The notes under the pieces are model-generated. The model searched no databases. It was not told the DNA's origin and worked only from the letters and a program-made list of their open reading frames with translations. The position numbers were made by a program, and so were the translations under genes. DNA of 64,000 nt, from positions 248,001-312,000 of the forward strand of contig JBBDNK010000024.1 in the NCBI GenBank assembly GCA_040877625.1, read 5' to 3'. Position 1 is the stretch's first letter. Each line of letters starts with the position of its first letter. This DNA is from Methylonatrum sp040877625 (lineage in GTDB: Bacteria; Pseudomonadota; Gammaproteobacteria; Nitrococcales; Aquisalimonadaceae). Positions 48,417 through 57,188 of the stretch are shown piece after piece.

Positions 48417-48598
48417 GGTCGGCTGGTGTGGCGGGCTGTCGCTCCACGCTGCGCCCTGATCGCCCGCAAGGCCTGGCCGGACAACAGCACATCCCTGTGC
48501 TGTCGCCCGGTGGCCGCATCCCTGCGGCCACCCTTCGGGCCGGACGGCCTTGCGGGCGGGGCTCCACGAGTCGCGCCAGCCCGCCGCACCAGCCGACC
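48417..48598. repeat. third palindromic element (182 bp)
   Basis: GGTCGGCTGGTGTGGCGGGC at the left end is repeated inverted at 48578-48598 with one mismatch in 21. The interior has nested inverted repeats (AACAGCACA/TGTGCTGT, GGTGGCCGCA/TGCGGCCACC), so the whole folds into a long hairpin. It has no gene. No target repeat is obvious, and only one copy is in the window, so mobility is inferred from structure. Confidence 0.65.
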
Positions 48599-48646
48599 TC
48601 GGGTGTGAGGATAACGTTCTGACTCCGGACGCTAACCGGTAAACAC

Positions 48647-50470
48647 TCACGACATTCGCCATCTGACCGGATGTTCCGGTTTATATGCGCAGAATGTGCC
48701 GGTACGCAGGCTGTTTTCCAGATGTCGGGCCAGTGGCTCGTGCACCTCGCGCAGCTTGCGTACCGCGTGGCGTATGCGCCAGGTGACCGTCGTGCGGGTG
48801 CGCTCGGAGAGGTTGCCGATCCGGCGCTGGCGTCCGCCAAGGCCAAGTGCCGCGGACAGCGTTTCCACCAGTTGATCCAGCTCCTGCCGTGCCTGCTCGG
48901 CACGGCCGAGATCGTTGTTGTCCTCTGCCTCGCCCAGCTCCTCCTGCAGATCGCGAATTCGGGCTTTCAGGCTCTGCCGCGCCGCGCTGTCCAGCACTTC
49001 GTCGCCGCCGTAGCCGTGATCCGCGCGGTCGGCAAGATCAAGGCAATGGATCTCATCTCCGGACCGTGCGAGCAAGCGTCCGATATCGTGCAGACCTTTC
49101 ATGTCGCCGATGATTGCCTTTTGATCGCGAAATTCCAGTACCCATCCCTCACCTTGGCGGACGAACGTGCCCTGCTCGACATCCGCCGCGAACGGGGTGC
49201 GCGGCTGAGCGGCCTGTTCGGTAACGGCATCGAGTAGCTGAAACCCTTCCAGCAGAAAGGTTTCATCTTCCTTGCGCTTGAATGGAGTGACCGCAATCAG
49301 CCACTGGCACGCCTCCCCCGGTTGCGGCTGCCGGCCATAGGTGATCTTTTCCTCAAAGACGGCGTGGTATCGGGCCAGTTCCTGTCGCGCTTCTTCCATC
49401 CGGCCAAGGTGGGCCAGGGCAATGGCGGTATAGGCCGGAATGTCGATCATCGGCGGAGTGCCGATGTTGCTGCCGACCGCCAGGGTGCGGTCGAAATCCC
49501 TTGCCGCGAAATGCGCCAGTGCCGCGTAGGCATGGTAATAGTCAGGGTGATAGGGATTCAGACGCATGGCCTTTTCGGCATGCCGGATGCTGGCATCCGG
49601 CCGTCCCAGATAGACCTCGCAAAGCGAGAGCTGAATCAGCGTCTCGGCATCGTTGGGGCAGAGCGCGAGCGCGCGGTCGAAATACCAGGACGCATGATCG
49701 AAGGCGCGATTGTAGAGCTGGATACGCCCGATAATCAGGTGCAGCATCGGATCCCGATCGTCAAGATCAAGCGCACGGTGCGCATGCGTGTACGCTTGCC
49801 GGCCATTTTCCTCGAAACGATCCCAGAACTGGCAGCTCCATTCATTGAAGTAGGACAGTGATAACCCGCCATGCGCGCGGGCATAGAGCGGATCAAGGTC
49901 CAGCGCATGCCGGAACAGCGGGCGTGCACCTTCGTCGGCCTCCAGGGTGCCCTCCCGCAGCAGCATCAGGCCGCGCAGGCACGCCTCATAGGCGGCGAGC
50001 TGGTCGGTGGGCTTGCGCCGTGCCACCCGCAGCGCCCGCTCCTCAAGCCGCGCAATCAGGATGACCGCGATCCGGGCGACGATCTCGTCCTGGATAGTGA
50101 AAATCTCTTCGGCCGCGGCATCGAACTGTTCAGTCCAGAGCTGGGTCGAGCCCTGGCTCTCGACCAGCGTTGCGCTGACGCGCAGCCGCGCCCCCGTTCT
50201 GCGCACTCTGCCGCGCAGTACATGGGTAGCGCCCAGACGAGCACCGACCTCGGGATCGGGCAAATCGGCCACCGCCCTTCCGGACATCCACGATATAACC
50301 TGCAATGCCGGGAATCGGGTCAGTTCGCCGCAGATGTCTTCCAGCAATCCCTGGGCGATGAGCTCGTCACCGTCGGAGCCGCTCTGAACGGCAAAAGGCA
50401 GCAGCGCCAGTACTGGCTCGGTACCAGGCTTCGCGGCTGTCCATCGCTGGCCGGTCTCGTGAATCCGCAA
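48647..50470 (-). CDS. TolB-like/TPR protein with conserved C-terminal domain
   Basis: This 607-aa protein has an N-terminal FlgO/TolB-like domain (VLALLPFAVQSGSDGDELIAQGLLEDICGELTRFPALQVIS ... GATHVLRGRVRRTGARLRVSATLVE), typical of adenylate-cyclase-associated and transcriptional proteins, then several TPR units (about 190-330), then a domain with IGDMKGLHDIGRLLARSGDEIHCLDLA and a coiled coil (AARQSLKARIRDLQEELGEAEDNNDLGRAEQARQEL) and TGTFCAYKPEHPVRW end. I have seen this last domain in large regulators. No DNA-binding part is visible. The start is TTG 50470 after GGGGGAGG. Confidence 0.75.
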   Translation of the reverse strand: MRIHETGQRWTAAKPGTEPVLALLPFAVQSGSDGDELIAQGLLEDICGELTRFPALQVISWMSGRAVADLPDPEVGARLGATHVLRGRVRRTGARLRVSATLVESQGSTQLWTEQFDAAAEEIFTIQDEIVARIAVILIARLEERALRVARRKPTDQLAAYEACLRGLMLLREGTLEADEGARPLFRHALDLDPLYARAHGGLSLSYFNEWSCQFWDRFEENGRQAYTHAHRALDLDDRDPMLHLIIGRIQLYNRAFDHASWYFDRALALCPNDAETLIQLSLCEVYLGRPDASIRHAEKAMRLNPYHPDYYHAYAALAHFAARDFDRTLAVGSNIGTPPMIDIPAYTAIALAHLGRMEEARQELARYHAVFEEKITYGRQPQPGEACQWLIAVTPFKRKEDETFLLEGFQLLDAVTEQAAQPRTPFAADVEQGTFVRQGEGWVLEFRDQKAIIGDMKGLHDIGRLLARSGDEIHCLDLADRADHGYGGDEVLDSAARQSLKARIRDLQEELGEAEDNNDLGRAEQARQELDQLVETLSAALGLGGRQRRIGNLSERTRTTVTWRIRHAVRKLREVHEPLARHLENSLRTGTFCAYKPEHPVRWRMS

Positions 50471-50677
50471 TTCCGACCTCCCCCCGCACCTGCCTGAAAG
50501 CCGAGGCTATCCGCCTCACATCGTGAGGCGGCAACTCACGCCTTTACGTGTGTAAGGGCAATGAACGCGAGCCCCGACCAGATCACCGGCGCCGCCACAA
50601 CAGCCTTTGCGAAGTATAGGTGACTTGGTCACCTGAACCGACCCGTAAATACACAATGGCAACGAGGTAACATCGAC

Positions 50678-52009
50678 ATGCGTACCAGGAAAGACAATCT
50701 TGGCCTTGCGCTGAGCGGAACCGACGACACCAGCCTTTCGCATTATCTTGACGCCGTGCGTCAGCTGCAGTGTTACGCGAACGATCCCGTGGCCACTGTG
50801 GATGCGGCAATCGCGACCAGGCCGGACTTCACCATGGCCCATGTGCTCAGGGCGTACCTGCACCTGCTCGGCACCGAACCCGAAGCCGTTGCCGTTGCCC
50901 GCGAAAGCCATTCGACGGCCGCAAATCTGCCCATGAATGCGCGCGAGCGCGGCCACGTCGCGGCGGTCGGCCATCTGGTGAATGGCCACTGGCATAAGGC
51001 CGGTCGGGTGCTGGAGGACGTTACAATCGATGCGCCGCGCGATGCGCTCGCCCTGCTTGCCGGGCATTTGATCGATTTCTATACCGGCCATTCACGCATG
51101 CTGCGCGACCGCATTGCGCGGGCGTTGCCAGCCTGGGATGAAGCCATGCCCGGCTATCACTCGATACTCGGCATGCACGCCTTCGGGCTGGAGGAGACCG
51201 GCAATTATGCGCTGGCCGAAAAGCAGGGTCGCCGGGGCGTGGAGCTACAGCCGCGTGACGGCTGGTCGCAGCACGCGGTCGCCCATGTGATGGAGATGCA
51301 GGGGCGACAGCGCGACGGAATCGCCTGGATGCAGGTAAACCGCGAAGGATGGGCGACGGATAGCTTCTTTGCCGTGCACAACTGGTGGCATCTCGCGCTC
51401 TATCATCTGGAGATCGGTGAGCTCGAGGAAGCGCTTGCCCTGTTTGACGGCCCGATCCATGGTGCCCACTCCAACGTGATCCTCGACATGGCGGATGCCT
51501 CCGCGCTGCTGTGGCGCCTGATGCTTCAGGGTATCGACGTCGGCGATCGCTGGCAGTCTGTCGCCGACGGTTGGGCGCCAATCGCCACCGCCGGCAACTA
51601 TGCCTTCAACGACGTTCATGCCGTCATGGCCTTGGTCGGCGCAGGGCGACTCCCGGCGGCCGAGGCAGTCATCGCCGCGCAGCACGAGGCCATGGCGCGC
51701 ACCGATGACAATGCCGTGTTCACGCGCGATGTCGGACATGTTCTGTGCAAGGCCATTGTCGCGTTCGGCGTGGGCAACTACGCTGAAACCACGCAGCTGA
51801 TTCGGCCCATCCGCTCCATCGCACACCGCTTTGGCGGCAGTCACGCGCAGCGCGACGTGATCGACCTGACGCTGATCGAAGCGGCGTTTCGCTCCGGACA
51901 GGATGCACTGGCCCGGGCGCTGGCCGCGGAACGCCTGTCCGTCCGCCCGCAAAGCCCATTGACGCGGCTGTTCGCGCAACGGGCGGAGCAGCGCCAGTCG
52001 GCTGCATAA
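50678..52009 (+). CDS. tetratricopeptide-repeat protein 38 family protein
   Basis: This 443-aa cytosolic helical protein resembles TTC38: SHYLDAVRQLQCYANDPVATVDAAIATRPDFTMAHVLRAYLHLLG, LLAGHLIDFYTGHSRMLRDRIARALPAWDEAMPGYHSILGMHAFGLEETGNYALAEKQGRRGVELQPRDGWSQHAVAHVMEMQGR and SFFAVHNWWHLALYHLEIGELEEALALFD. Function of the family is unknown. It is divergent from the TolB-like/TPR protein, across a 207-bp gap with an inverted repeat CGTGAG/CTCACG (50522-50540), so the two may be functionally linked. Confidence 0.85.
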   Translation: MRTRKDNLGLALSGTDDTSLSHYLDAVRQLQCYANDPVATVDAAIATRPDFTMAHVLRAYLHLLGTEPEAVAVARESHSTAANLPMNARERGHVAAVGHLVNGHWHKAGRVLEDVTIDAPRDALALLAGHLIDFYTGHSRMLRDRIARALPAWDEAMPGYHSILGMHAFGLEETGNYALAEKQGRRGVELQPRDGWSQHAVAHVMEMQGRQRDGIAWMQVNREGWATDSFFAVHNWWHLALYHLEIGELEEALALFDGPIHGAHSNVILDMADASALLWRLMLQGIDVGDRWQSVADGWAPIATAGNYAFNDVHAVMALVGAGRLPAAEAVIAAQHEAMARTDDNAVFTRDVGHVLCKAIVAFGVGNYAETTQLIRPIRSIAHRFGGSHAQRDVIDLTLIEAAFRSGQDALARALAAERLSVRPQSPLTRLFAQRAEQRQSAA

Positions 52010-52014
52010 AGAAA

Positions 52015-52044
52015 AACCGGCGGCCCCAGAGGGTGTCGCCGGTT
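52015..52044 (-). terminator. rho-independent terminator of the TRAP operon
   Basis: AACCGGCG and CGCCGGTT pair across a 14-base loop; on the minus strand the stem is followed by TTTCTTT. It lies 47 bases after the DctP stop. In the plus direction the same hairpin lacks a T-tract but may also help end the TTC38-like transcript. Confidence 0.8.
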
Positions 52045-52091
52045 CAAGTCCTAGCTTCACTTCGGCACAGGGGCTGTGCGCCTGACGGAAC

Positions 52092-53258
52092 TCAGGCGTC
52101 GTGTACGTAATACCTGCTGGCGGTATTGGCGGCCTCGTTCAACCTCTCGAAAACATCCAGAGAGCCGACCAGCTCTTTCTTGATGGCGTCCCACTCCGGC
52201 AGCTGGGCACCGGCCTTCGCTTTCCATTGCGCCATCTCGTCGTCGGATGGCGAATAGAACTGAACGCCGGCGTCCGCCATCTCCGCCATGGAATACTCGC
52301 GTGATGCGGGCACCTGGGCGAGATTCTGCAGGAAGGTGACGTGCGCACCCCACTTGATGGCCTCCTGGGTATCCGAATCCAGGCTGTTGAACCAGTCCAG
52401 GTTGCAGGAGTAAACGCCGCCGTCGGGGACGGAGCGGATGAAGGTGACGTGGGAGACGATGTCCTTGAAGCCGAACAGATTCAGGCCCATGACGTTCGGA
52501 TCCAATGCATCCGCCACGCCCTGACGCAACGCCGAGGCGGTTTCACCCCAGGCCACCGGCGTCGGATTGGCGCCAAGCAACCGATAGAATTGCCCCAGTA
52601 TCCGCGAGCCCGGCACCCGGAACTTGACGCCGCGCAGGTCGTCCGGCACCCGGATCGGTTCATCCCTCAGGCCGCGGCGCACGGAAGCGGTACGTGGATC
52701 AACCGGCTGATAAAGCAGTACCTTGAAGCCGTTCTCCTCGACCCGCGCGTCCACTTCCTTCAACCAGACATCGGAGGTCACGAGATTGGCGAACTGCTGA
52801 TTATCGCCGCACCAGTACGGAATGTTGATCAGGTCAACGGCTGAGGCAAACGGCGCGAAATTGGCCATCGAGTGCTGTGCCGCCTGGATAGTGCCGGTCT
52901 GCACTTTCTCCGCCAGCTCGGTGCCCGCACCCAGGGAACCACCCGGAACAAGGCGGACATAAACCTTGCCACGCGTCGCGTTCTGGATGTTTTCCTTCAA
53001 CTGCAGTTGCATGACGGGAAAGCTGCGGTCCGTGCCCAGCCGGTAGGCTGTACCCATGGTCATGGTGTATTGCGCAGCCGCCTCGCGCTCGCGCTCCTCG
53101 TTACGGCTCTGTGCCTCGGCCTCGCGATTGCCGAGCAACCCGGCGCCGGCAACCACTGCGGCGACCGTAAACCCGGCCGTGCCGGTCAAGCGGAGAAAGT
53201 CCCGACGGGAACTGGACTCAAGGCTCAATGCGGTAGTCTGTTTCTCTTCGTTTTTCAT
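52092..53258 (-). CDS. dctP: TRAP transporter solute-binding protein (DctP-type), Tat-exported
   Basis: This 388-aa periplasmic binding protein has a twin-arginine signal (SRRDFLRLTGTAGFTVAAVVAGAGLL) and the TRAP-binding core: LKENIQNATRGKVYVRLVPGGSLGAGTELAEKVQTGTIQAAQHSMANFA, LRDEPIRVPDDLRGVKFRVPGSRILGQFYRLLGANPTPVAWGETASALRQGVADALD. The Arg of KFRVPGS normally binds the substrate carboxylate. It is last in the operon, far from its permease genes at 57.2-59.0 kb, which is unusual. Substrate unknown, probably an organic acid. Confidence 0.9.
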   Translation of the reverse strand: MKNEEKQTTALSLESSSRRDFLRLTGTAGFTVAAVVAGAGLLGNREAEAQSRNEEREREAAAQYTMTMGTAYRLGTDRSFPVMQLQLKENIQNATRGKVYVRLVPGGSLGAGTELAEKVQTGTIQAAQHSMANFAPFASAVDLINIPYWCGDNQQFANLVTSDVWLKEVDARVEENGFKVLLYQPVDPRTASVRRGLRDEPIRVPDDLRGVKFRVPGSRILGQFYRLLGANPTPVAWGETASALRQGVADALDPNVMGLNLFGFKDIVSHVTFIRSVPDGGVYSCNLDWFNSLDSDTQEAIKWGAHVTFLQNLAQVPASREYSMAEMADAGVQFYSPSDDEMAQWKAKAGAQLPEWDAIKKELVGSLDVFERLNEAANTASRYYVHDA

Positions 53259-53316
53259 TTCTCACTCCTCGTGGTGTCTTTCTTATGCTTTTCGGCAGAG
53301 TTGGACTCTCGCTGTT

Positions 53317-53580
53317 TCAGGCACCTCCTGACTGATCTCCTTCCGGACCCGGCCTGGATAGTCCCTTCCTGGCTTCCTCGCAGAGCAGATACGCGATCAG
53401 CGTGATCGTGGCGGCATGCAATAGCAGAAACTCGCCCAGATTCGGCAGCAGCGGCACGGACTGATCGGCCATTGACGCGGCCTTGGCCAGAACGATGTTG
53501 GCGAAGAACACGGCGAACAGAATGATCGCCAGCCAACCCAGCAACGGCCGGACACGTTCCGTAAAACAGACGCGGCTCAT
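53317..53580 (-). CDS. small membrane protein in the TRAP operon
   Basis: An 87-aa protein with two membrane helices (VRPLLGWLAIILFAVFFANIVLA and NLGEFLLLHAATITLIAYLLC) and a short cytoplasmic tail. GGGAG precedes the ATG at 53580, and its start overlaps a tiny upstream frame by four bases. It is placed just before dctP. I have no family; an accessory to the transporter is plausible. Confidence 0.65.
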   Translation of the reverse strand: MSRVCFTERVRPLLGWLAIILFAVFFANIVLAKAASMADQSVPLLPNLGEFLLLHAATITLIAYLLCEEARKGLSRPGPEGDQSGGA

Positions 53581-53657
53581 ACCGAAGCCACTCCCTCGAC
53601 GCGGCGCTCCCCACGCATGGCGGCGATGTGCGCGGTCAGGCAGACCATGTGCTTCAT
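53577..53657 (-). CDS. 26-residue small open reading frame
   Basis: A 26-aa frame (MKHMVCLTAHIAAMRGERRVEGVASV) starts at ATG 53657 behind a very good GGAGGT site and ends in an ATGA overlap with the next gene. It may be a real small protein or a leader that couples translation of the membrane protein. It begins 15 bases after the VOC gene's stop. Confidence 0.45.
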   Translation of the reverse strand: MKHMVCLTAHIAAMRGERRVEGVASV

Positions 53658-53672
53658 GACACCTCCACTCAT

Positions 53673-54125
53673 CTAATCGATAGCCGAGAATTGCAGGAAT
53701 TCGGTGATCGCCCCTTCGGGTTCCTTGAGGTAGAACACCCTGGTGCGACCACCGCGCATATCCCGTGGCGGCGAGACGGTTTCATAGCCGGCCTTCAGCA
53801 CCTGCGCGTAGACGGCATCCACATCCGCCACCTCGAATGCCAGGTGGTTGTAGCCGAAATCGCATTGCCGGCGAGCCTGCGTATCGCCTTGCGGCGCGTA
53901 GTACTTGAACAACTCCACGCGGTGGCTGCCATGGCGCAGCATGGCCCATCGGATGATTGCACCGGGCAGGCCCACCACCTCTCCCAGAGTGGGCTCGTCT
54001 CGATGGTCCATCTCGCCTTCCAGCTCGAAGCCCAGAAAATCGAGGTAGAAGGCCTTGGCGCGTTCGAAATCGTTGACGCAGATGGCCGTGTGATGCGTAT
54101 GCAGCAGGCTGTCTTCAAGCTTCAT
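53673..54125 (-). CDS. VOC family protein (lactoylglutathione lyase-like)
   Basis: A 150-aa single-domain VOC enzyme: LLHTHHTAICVNDFERAKAFYLDFLGFELEGEMDH, RVELFKYYAP, GYNHLAFEVADVDAVYAQVLKAGYETVSPPRDM and FYLKEPEGAITEFLQF. His, Glu, His and Glu ligands are present. GAGGA suits ATG 54125 better than ATG 54131. It follows the E1 gene by 10 bases, so it acts in the same pathway, perhaps as an isomerase, epimerase or lyase preparing the E1 substrate (inference). Confidence 0.85.
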   Translation of the reverse strand: MKLEDSLLHTHHTAICVNDFERAKAFYLDFLGFELEGEMDHRDEPTLGEVVGLPGAIIRWAMLRHGSHRVELFKYYAPQGDTQARRQCDFGYNHLAFEVADVDAVYAQVLKAGYETVSPPRDMRGGRTRVFYLKEPEGAITEFLQFSAID

Positions 54126-54135
54126 GACCATGTCC

Positions 54136-56322
54136 TCAGGCTGCGCCGCGACGCCCGATCAGCGCACGCAGCTCGGATTCCACTTTCCCCGCATCGGCCA
54201 GCGCGGCCTGCTCCAGGACTTTCGACACCACCGGCGATGCGTGCGCGCCGGTAACATGGACGATCTCGTGATCCAGCCAGTCGAACAGCCGCGACTGCGC
54301 GTCGCTGACGATCCGGGAGCCGATCGATGTGCCGCGGGTGGTGCGCTCGACGATCATCAGCGCATTGGTGCGTTTGACGCTCTGCTCGATGGTTTCCCAG
54401 TCCAGCCCCATGGGGTCGAGCGTACGCAGGTCGATCACCTCGGCGTCGAGCCCGCGCTCGGCAATTTCGCAGCAGGTCGCGACCATGTTGCCGTAGGTCA
54501 GCACGGTGCAGAGATTGCCGGGCCGGGCGATACGGGCCTTGCCGATGGGCACGATGTAATTCCAGTCCTCGGCCGGAACCGGGCCCCTGGTCTGGAACAG
54601 CTCGCTGTACTCGACGATCATCACCGGGTCATCGCAGGCGATGGCGGCATTGAGCAGACCGATGTAATCGTAGGGCCGGGTCGGCGCCACAATGCGCCAG
54701 CCCGGATAGAGCGCGAACAGGCCGCTGGCATCCATGGAATGCTGCGAGCCGTAGCCGGTGCCTGCCGAGACGCGGCTACGCACCACCACCGGCACCGCAA
54801 AGCCGCCGCCAAACATGTGACGCACCTTGGCAATCTGGTTGAACAGCTGATCGGCCGCCACCAGCGAGAAATCGGGATACATGATCTCAACCACCGGACG
54901 CATGCCGTTGAGCGCCGCGCCCAGTGCCAGCCCGGTAAAGCCGTTCTCGCAGATCGGCGTACCGACCAGGCGATCCGGGAAACGCTCGCCGATGCCCTTG
55001 GTGGCACCAGCGGTACCGCCGCGCAGGCGGTGGACGTCCTCGCCGAGGACAAACACAGTGTCCAGGCGTTCCATGTTGCCGAGCATCGCCTTCGACATCA
55101 CATCCACGAAGCGGGCTTCGGTGAGGTCGCCGGCGTCGGTATCCTCGAGCTCTCGGCAGGTGTATTCCGCCAGCTCGCTCAGATCGCCGCGGATGCCGTG
55201 GTCCACCTCGGCCGGATCCGGCCACAGCGACGGGAAAATCCGCTGATTGCTGTCATCGCCGTAATGCTCGATAAGGCGCCCCAATGCGCCGTCGATGAGT
55301 TCCTCGGCGCGACGGTCCAGCTTTTCCACGCCCGCGTCATCGATGAGCCCAAGGCTCTTCAGGCGAGCAGGAAACGCCTGCACCGGATCGCGCGAATGCC
55401 ACTCCTCTTCCTCGGTCTTGTCCCGGTAACCAAAGGCGCTGCCCTTCAGCGCGCCGGACTGATGCATATAGCGGTAGGTTTTTGCTTCCAGCAGCACCGG
55501 GCCACCGTCACGCTCGATAATGGTCCGCGCCTCCTGCATCGCGCGACGCGCGGCAATCACGTCCATGCCGTCGAACTCGATGGCCGGAACGCCCAGCCCC
55601 TGGCCACGCGCGGAAAGACGGATCTCTCGTGTCTGCTCGGACACGTGCGTGGACACCGCGTACAGATTGTTCTCGACGAAGAAGACCGTCGGCGTGCCGT
55701 ACAGCGCCGCGAGGTTCATGGATTCGTAGGCGGCGCCGTTCTGCATCGCGCCGTCGCCGAAGAATGCCACGGAGATAGCGCTGGACCCGCGCAGCTTGTC
55801 GGCAAAGGCGTATCCCACGGCATGCGGCGGATTGCCGCCGACAATCGCGTTGGAACCGAGAATGCCCGCCTCCGGATAGCGCAGATGCATCGAGCCGCCA
55901 CGGCCGCCGCAGTAGCCGGGTGTCAGTCCGAGGATTTCCGAGTAGGTTCTGTACACCACGTCGCGCAGCGTGTCGGGAATCTCCTGCTCGAGCGGCGAGT
56001 ATCCCTCCGGGGCGGCATGGTTGAGGGCCTTGGACAGAAACTGATGGTGCATGCGGTGGGTGCCGTTGATCTTGTCACTCGATCCCAGCGCCGACATGGC
56101 ACCGATTGCCGCTCCCTCCTGCCCGATGCTCGCATGCGCCGGGCCGTGAAGAATGCCCTCGACGCTGAACTTGAGCAGTTTCTCCTCGAATCGGCGGATA
56201 AGCAGCAGTTGCTCCAGCATGCGAGCAAGCTCGCCGCCGCTGATCTGGCGCACGTCGTCATCCGACGTGGTCAGCTCCCACCAGGGCGTATCCGTTGTTC
56301 GCTTGCGCATGTTCGATGCCAT
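54136..56322 (-). CDS. fused alpha-beta thiamine-diphosphate dehydrogenase E1
   Basis: This 728-aa protein joins E1-alpha (about 1-370) and E1-beta (about 395-728) of a 2-oxo acid or acetoin dehydrogenase complex. The alpha half has GQEGAAIGAMSAL, GGRGGSMHL and the thiamine-diphosphate motif GDGAMQNG...ENN (189-219). The beta half has VFVLGEDVHRLRGG, FPDRLVGTPICENGFTGLALGAALNGMRPVVEIMYPDF and SAGTGYGSQHSMD. Fused forms are known but less usual. Closest in type to acetoin and branched-chain enzymes. Works with the E2-like and E3 genes at 60.4-63.2 kb. Confidence 0.92.
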   Translation of the reverse strand: MASNMRKRTTDTPWWELTTSDDDVRQISGGELARMLEQLLLIRRFEEKLLKFSVEGILHGPAHASIGQEGAAIGAMSALGSSDKINGTHRMHHQFLSKALNHAAPEGYSPLEQEIPDTLRDVVYRTYSEILGLTPGYCGGRGGSMHLRYPEAGILGSNAIVGGNPPHAVGYAFADKLRGSSAISVAFFGDGAMQNGAAYESMNLAALYGTPTVFFVENNLYAVSTHVSEQTREIRLSARGQGLGVPAIEFDGMDVIAARRAMQEARTIIERDGGPVLLEAKTYRYMHQSGALKGSAFGYRDKTEEEEWHSRDPVQAFPARLKSLGLIDDAGVEKLDRRAEELIDGALGRLIEHYGDDSNQRIFPSLWPDPAEVDHGIRGDLSELAEYTCRELEDTDAGDLTEARFVDVMSKAMLGNMERLDTVFVLGEDVHRLRGGTAGATKGIGERFPDRLVGTPICENGFTGLALGAALNGMRPVVEIMYPDFSLVAADQLFNQIAKVRHMFGGGFAVPVVVRSRVSAGTGYGSQHSMDASGLFALYPGWRIVAPTRPYDYIGLLNAAIACDDPVMIVEYSELFQTRGPVPAEDWNYIVPIGKARIARPGNLCTVLTYGNMVATCCEIAERGLDAEVIDLRTLDPMGLDWETIEQSVKRTNALMIVERTTRGTSIGSRIVSDAQSRLFDWLDHEIVHVTGAHASPVVSKVLEQAALADAGKVESELRALIGRRGAA

Positions 56323-56387
56323 GTAGCCCCCATCTGTGAAACCGTTGCCCGGGCGGTAACGCCCTGCTTCTGTTGCCGGCGGTCTCT

Positions 56388-57158
56388 CTATTTCGCGGTC
56401 AGCCCGCCGTCTAGATAAATTGTCTGCCCGGTAATGAATGCCGACGCCGGAGAGGCGAGAAACACGGCCAACCCCCAGGCATCGGACAGTTCACCGTTGC
56501 GTCCGCAGCAGGTTTTCGTCGCCATCTGCGCAACGGCCTCCGAATTCTTGTAAAGCGCCTGAGTCAGCTCAGTGGGAAACAGCCCCGGCGCGATGGCGTT
56601 GCAGCACACGCCCCGGGCCGACCAGGCTTCGGCCATGGCGCGGGTCAACTGCACGACGCCGCCCTTGGAGGCGCCGTAGGGCGCGCTGTCGGGAAATGCG
56701 CGCACGGATTGCAGCGAACCGATATTGATGATCCGGCCCCAGCCTGCCTCCATCATCGGCTCGACCAGCTCGCGGGCGAGAAAGAAGGGAACACTGAGAT
56801 TCAGGTGCAGGGTTGCATCCCACTCCTCGCGCGTCAGTTCCAGGGCCGGTTTTCTGGGATTGATACCCGCGGCATTAATGAGAATGTCGACATGCTGGCC
56901 AAGCGCGCGCGCGCGGGAGACCACCTGCGCAAGGCCGTCATCGGTGCTGATATCGGCGGCGATGGTTTCGGCGACACCGCCGTCGCGTTCGATACGGGCC
57001 TTGACCTTCTCAAGCGCATCCGGACGGCGCGCAACGAGCAGCACCCGGGCGCCGGCGTTAGCGAGGGCCGTGGCCATTTCGGCTCCAAGCCCGGAGCTGC
57101 CACCAGTGACGAGGGCGCACCGACCCTGCAACGAAAACAGATCCTGCAGACTGGTCAT
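56388..57158 (-). CDS. SDR family oxidoreductase
   Basis: A 256-aa NAD(P)-dependent dehydrogenase: LVTGGSSGLGAEMATALANAGARV, INAAGINPRKPALELTREEWD, catalytic Ser/Tyr/Lys in NIGSLQSVRAFPDSAPYGASKGGVVQLTRAMAEAWSARGV, and ITGQTIYLDGGLTAK. It resembles gluconate 5-dehydrogenase or acetoin/diacetyl-type SDRs. Position between the TRAP permease and E1 suggests it oxidises the imported hydroxy compound to a ketone or 2-oxo acid for E1 (inference). Confidence 0.9.
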   Translation of the reverse strand: MTSLQDLFSLQGRCALVTGGSSGLGAEMATALANAGARVLLVARRPDALEKVKARIERDGGVAETIAADISTDDGLAQVVSRARALGQHVDILINAAGINPRKPALELTREEWDATLHLNLSVPFFLARELVEPMMEAGWGRIINIGSLQSVRAFPDSAPYGASKGGVVQLTRAMAEAWSARGVCCNAIAPGLFPTELTQALYKNSEAVAQMATKTCCGRNGELSDAWGLAVFLASPASAFITGQTIYLDGGLTAK

Positions 57159-57188
57159 TATTCAAATCCTTCTCATTTCAGAGCATTC

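Noticed and set aside
54124..56418. 764-aa plus-strand frame opposite the E1 gene
   Set aside because: It is the antisense of a clearly conserved E1 alpha-beta gene; high GC keeps the opposite frame open.
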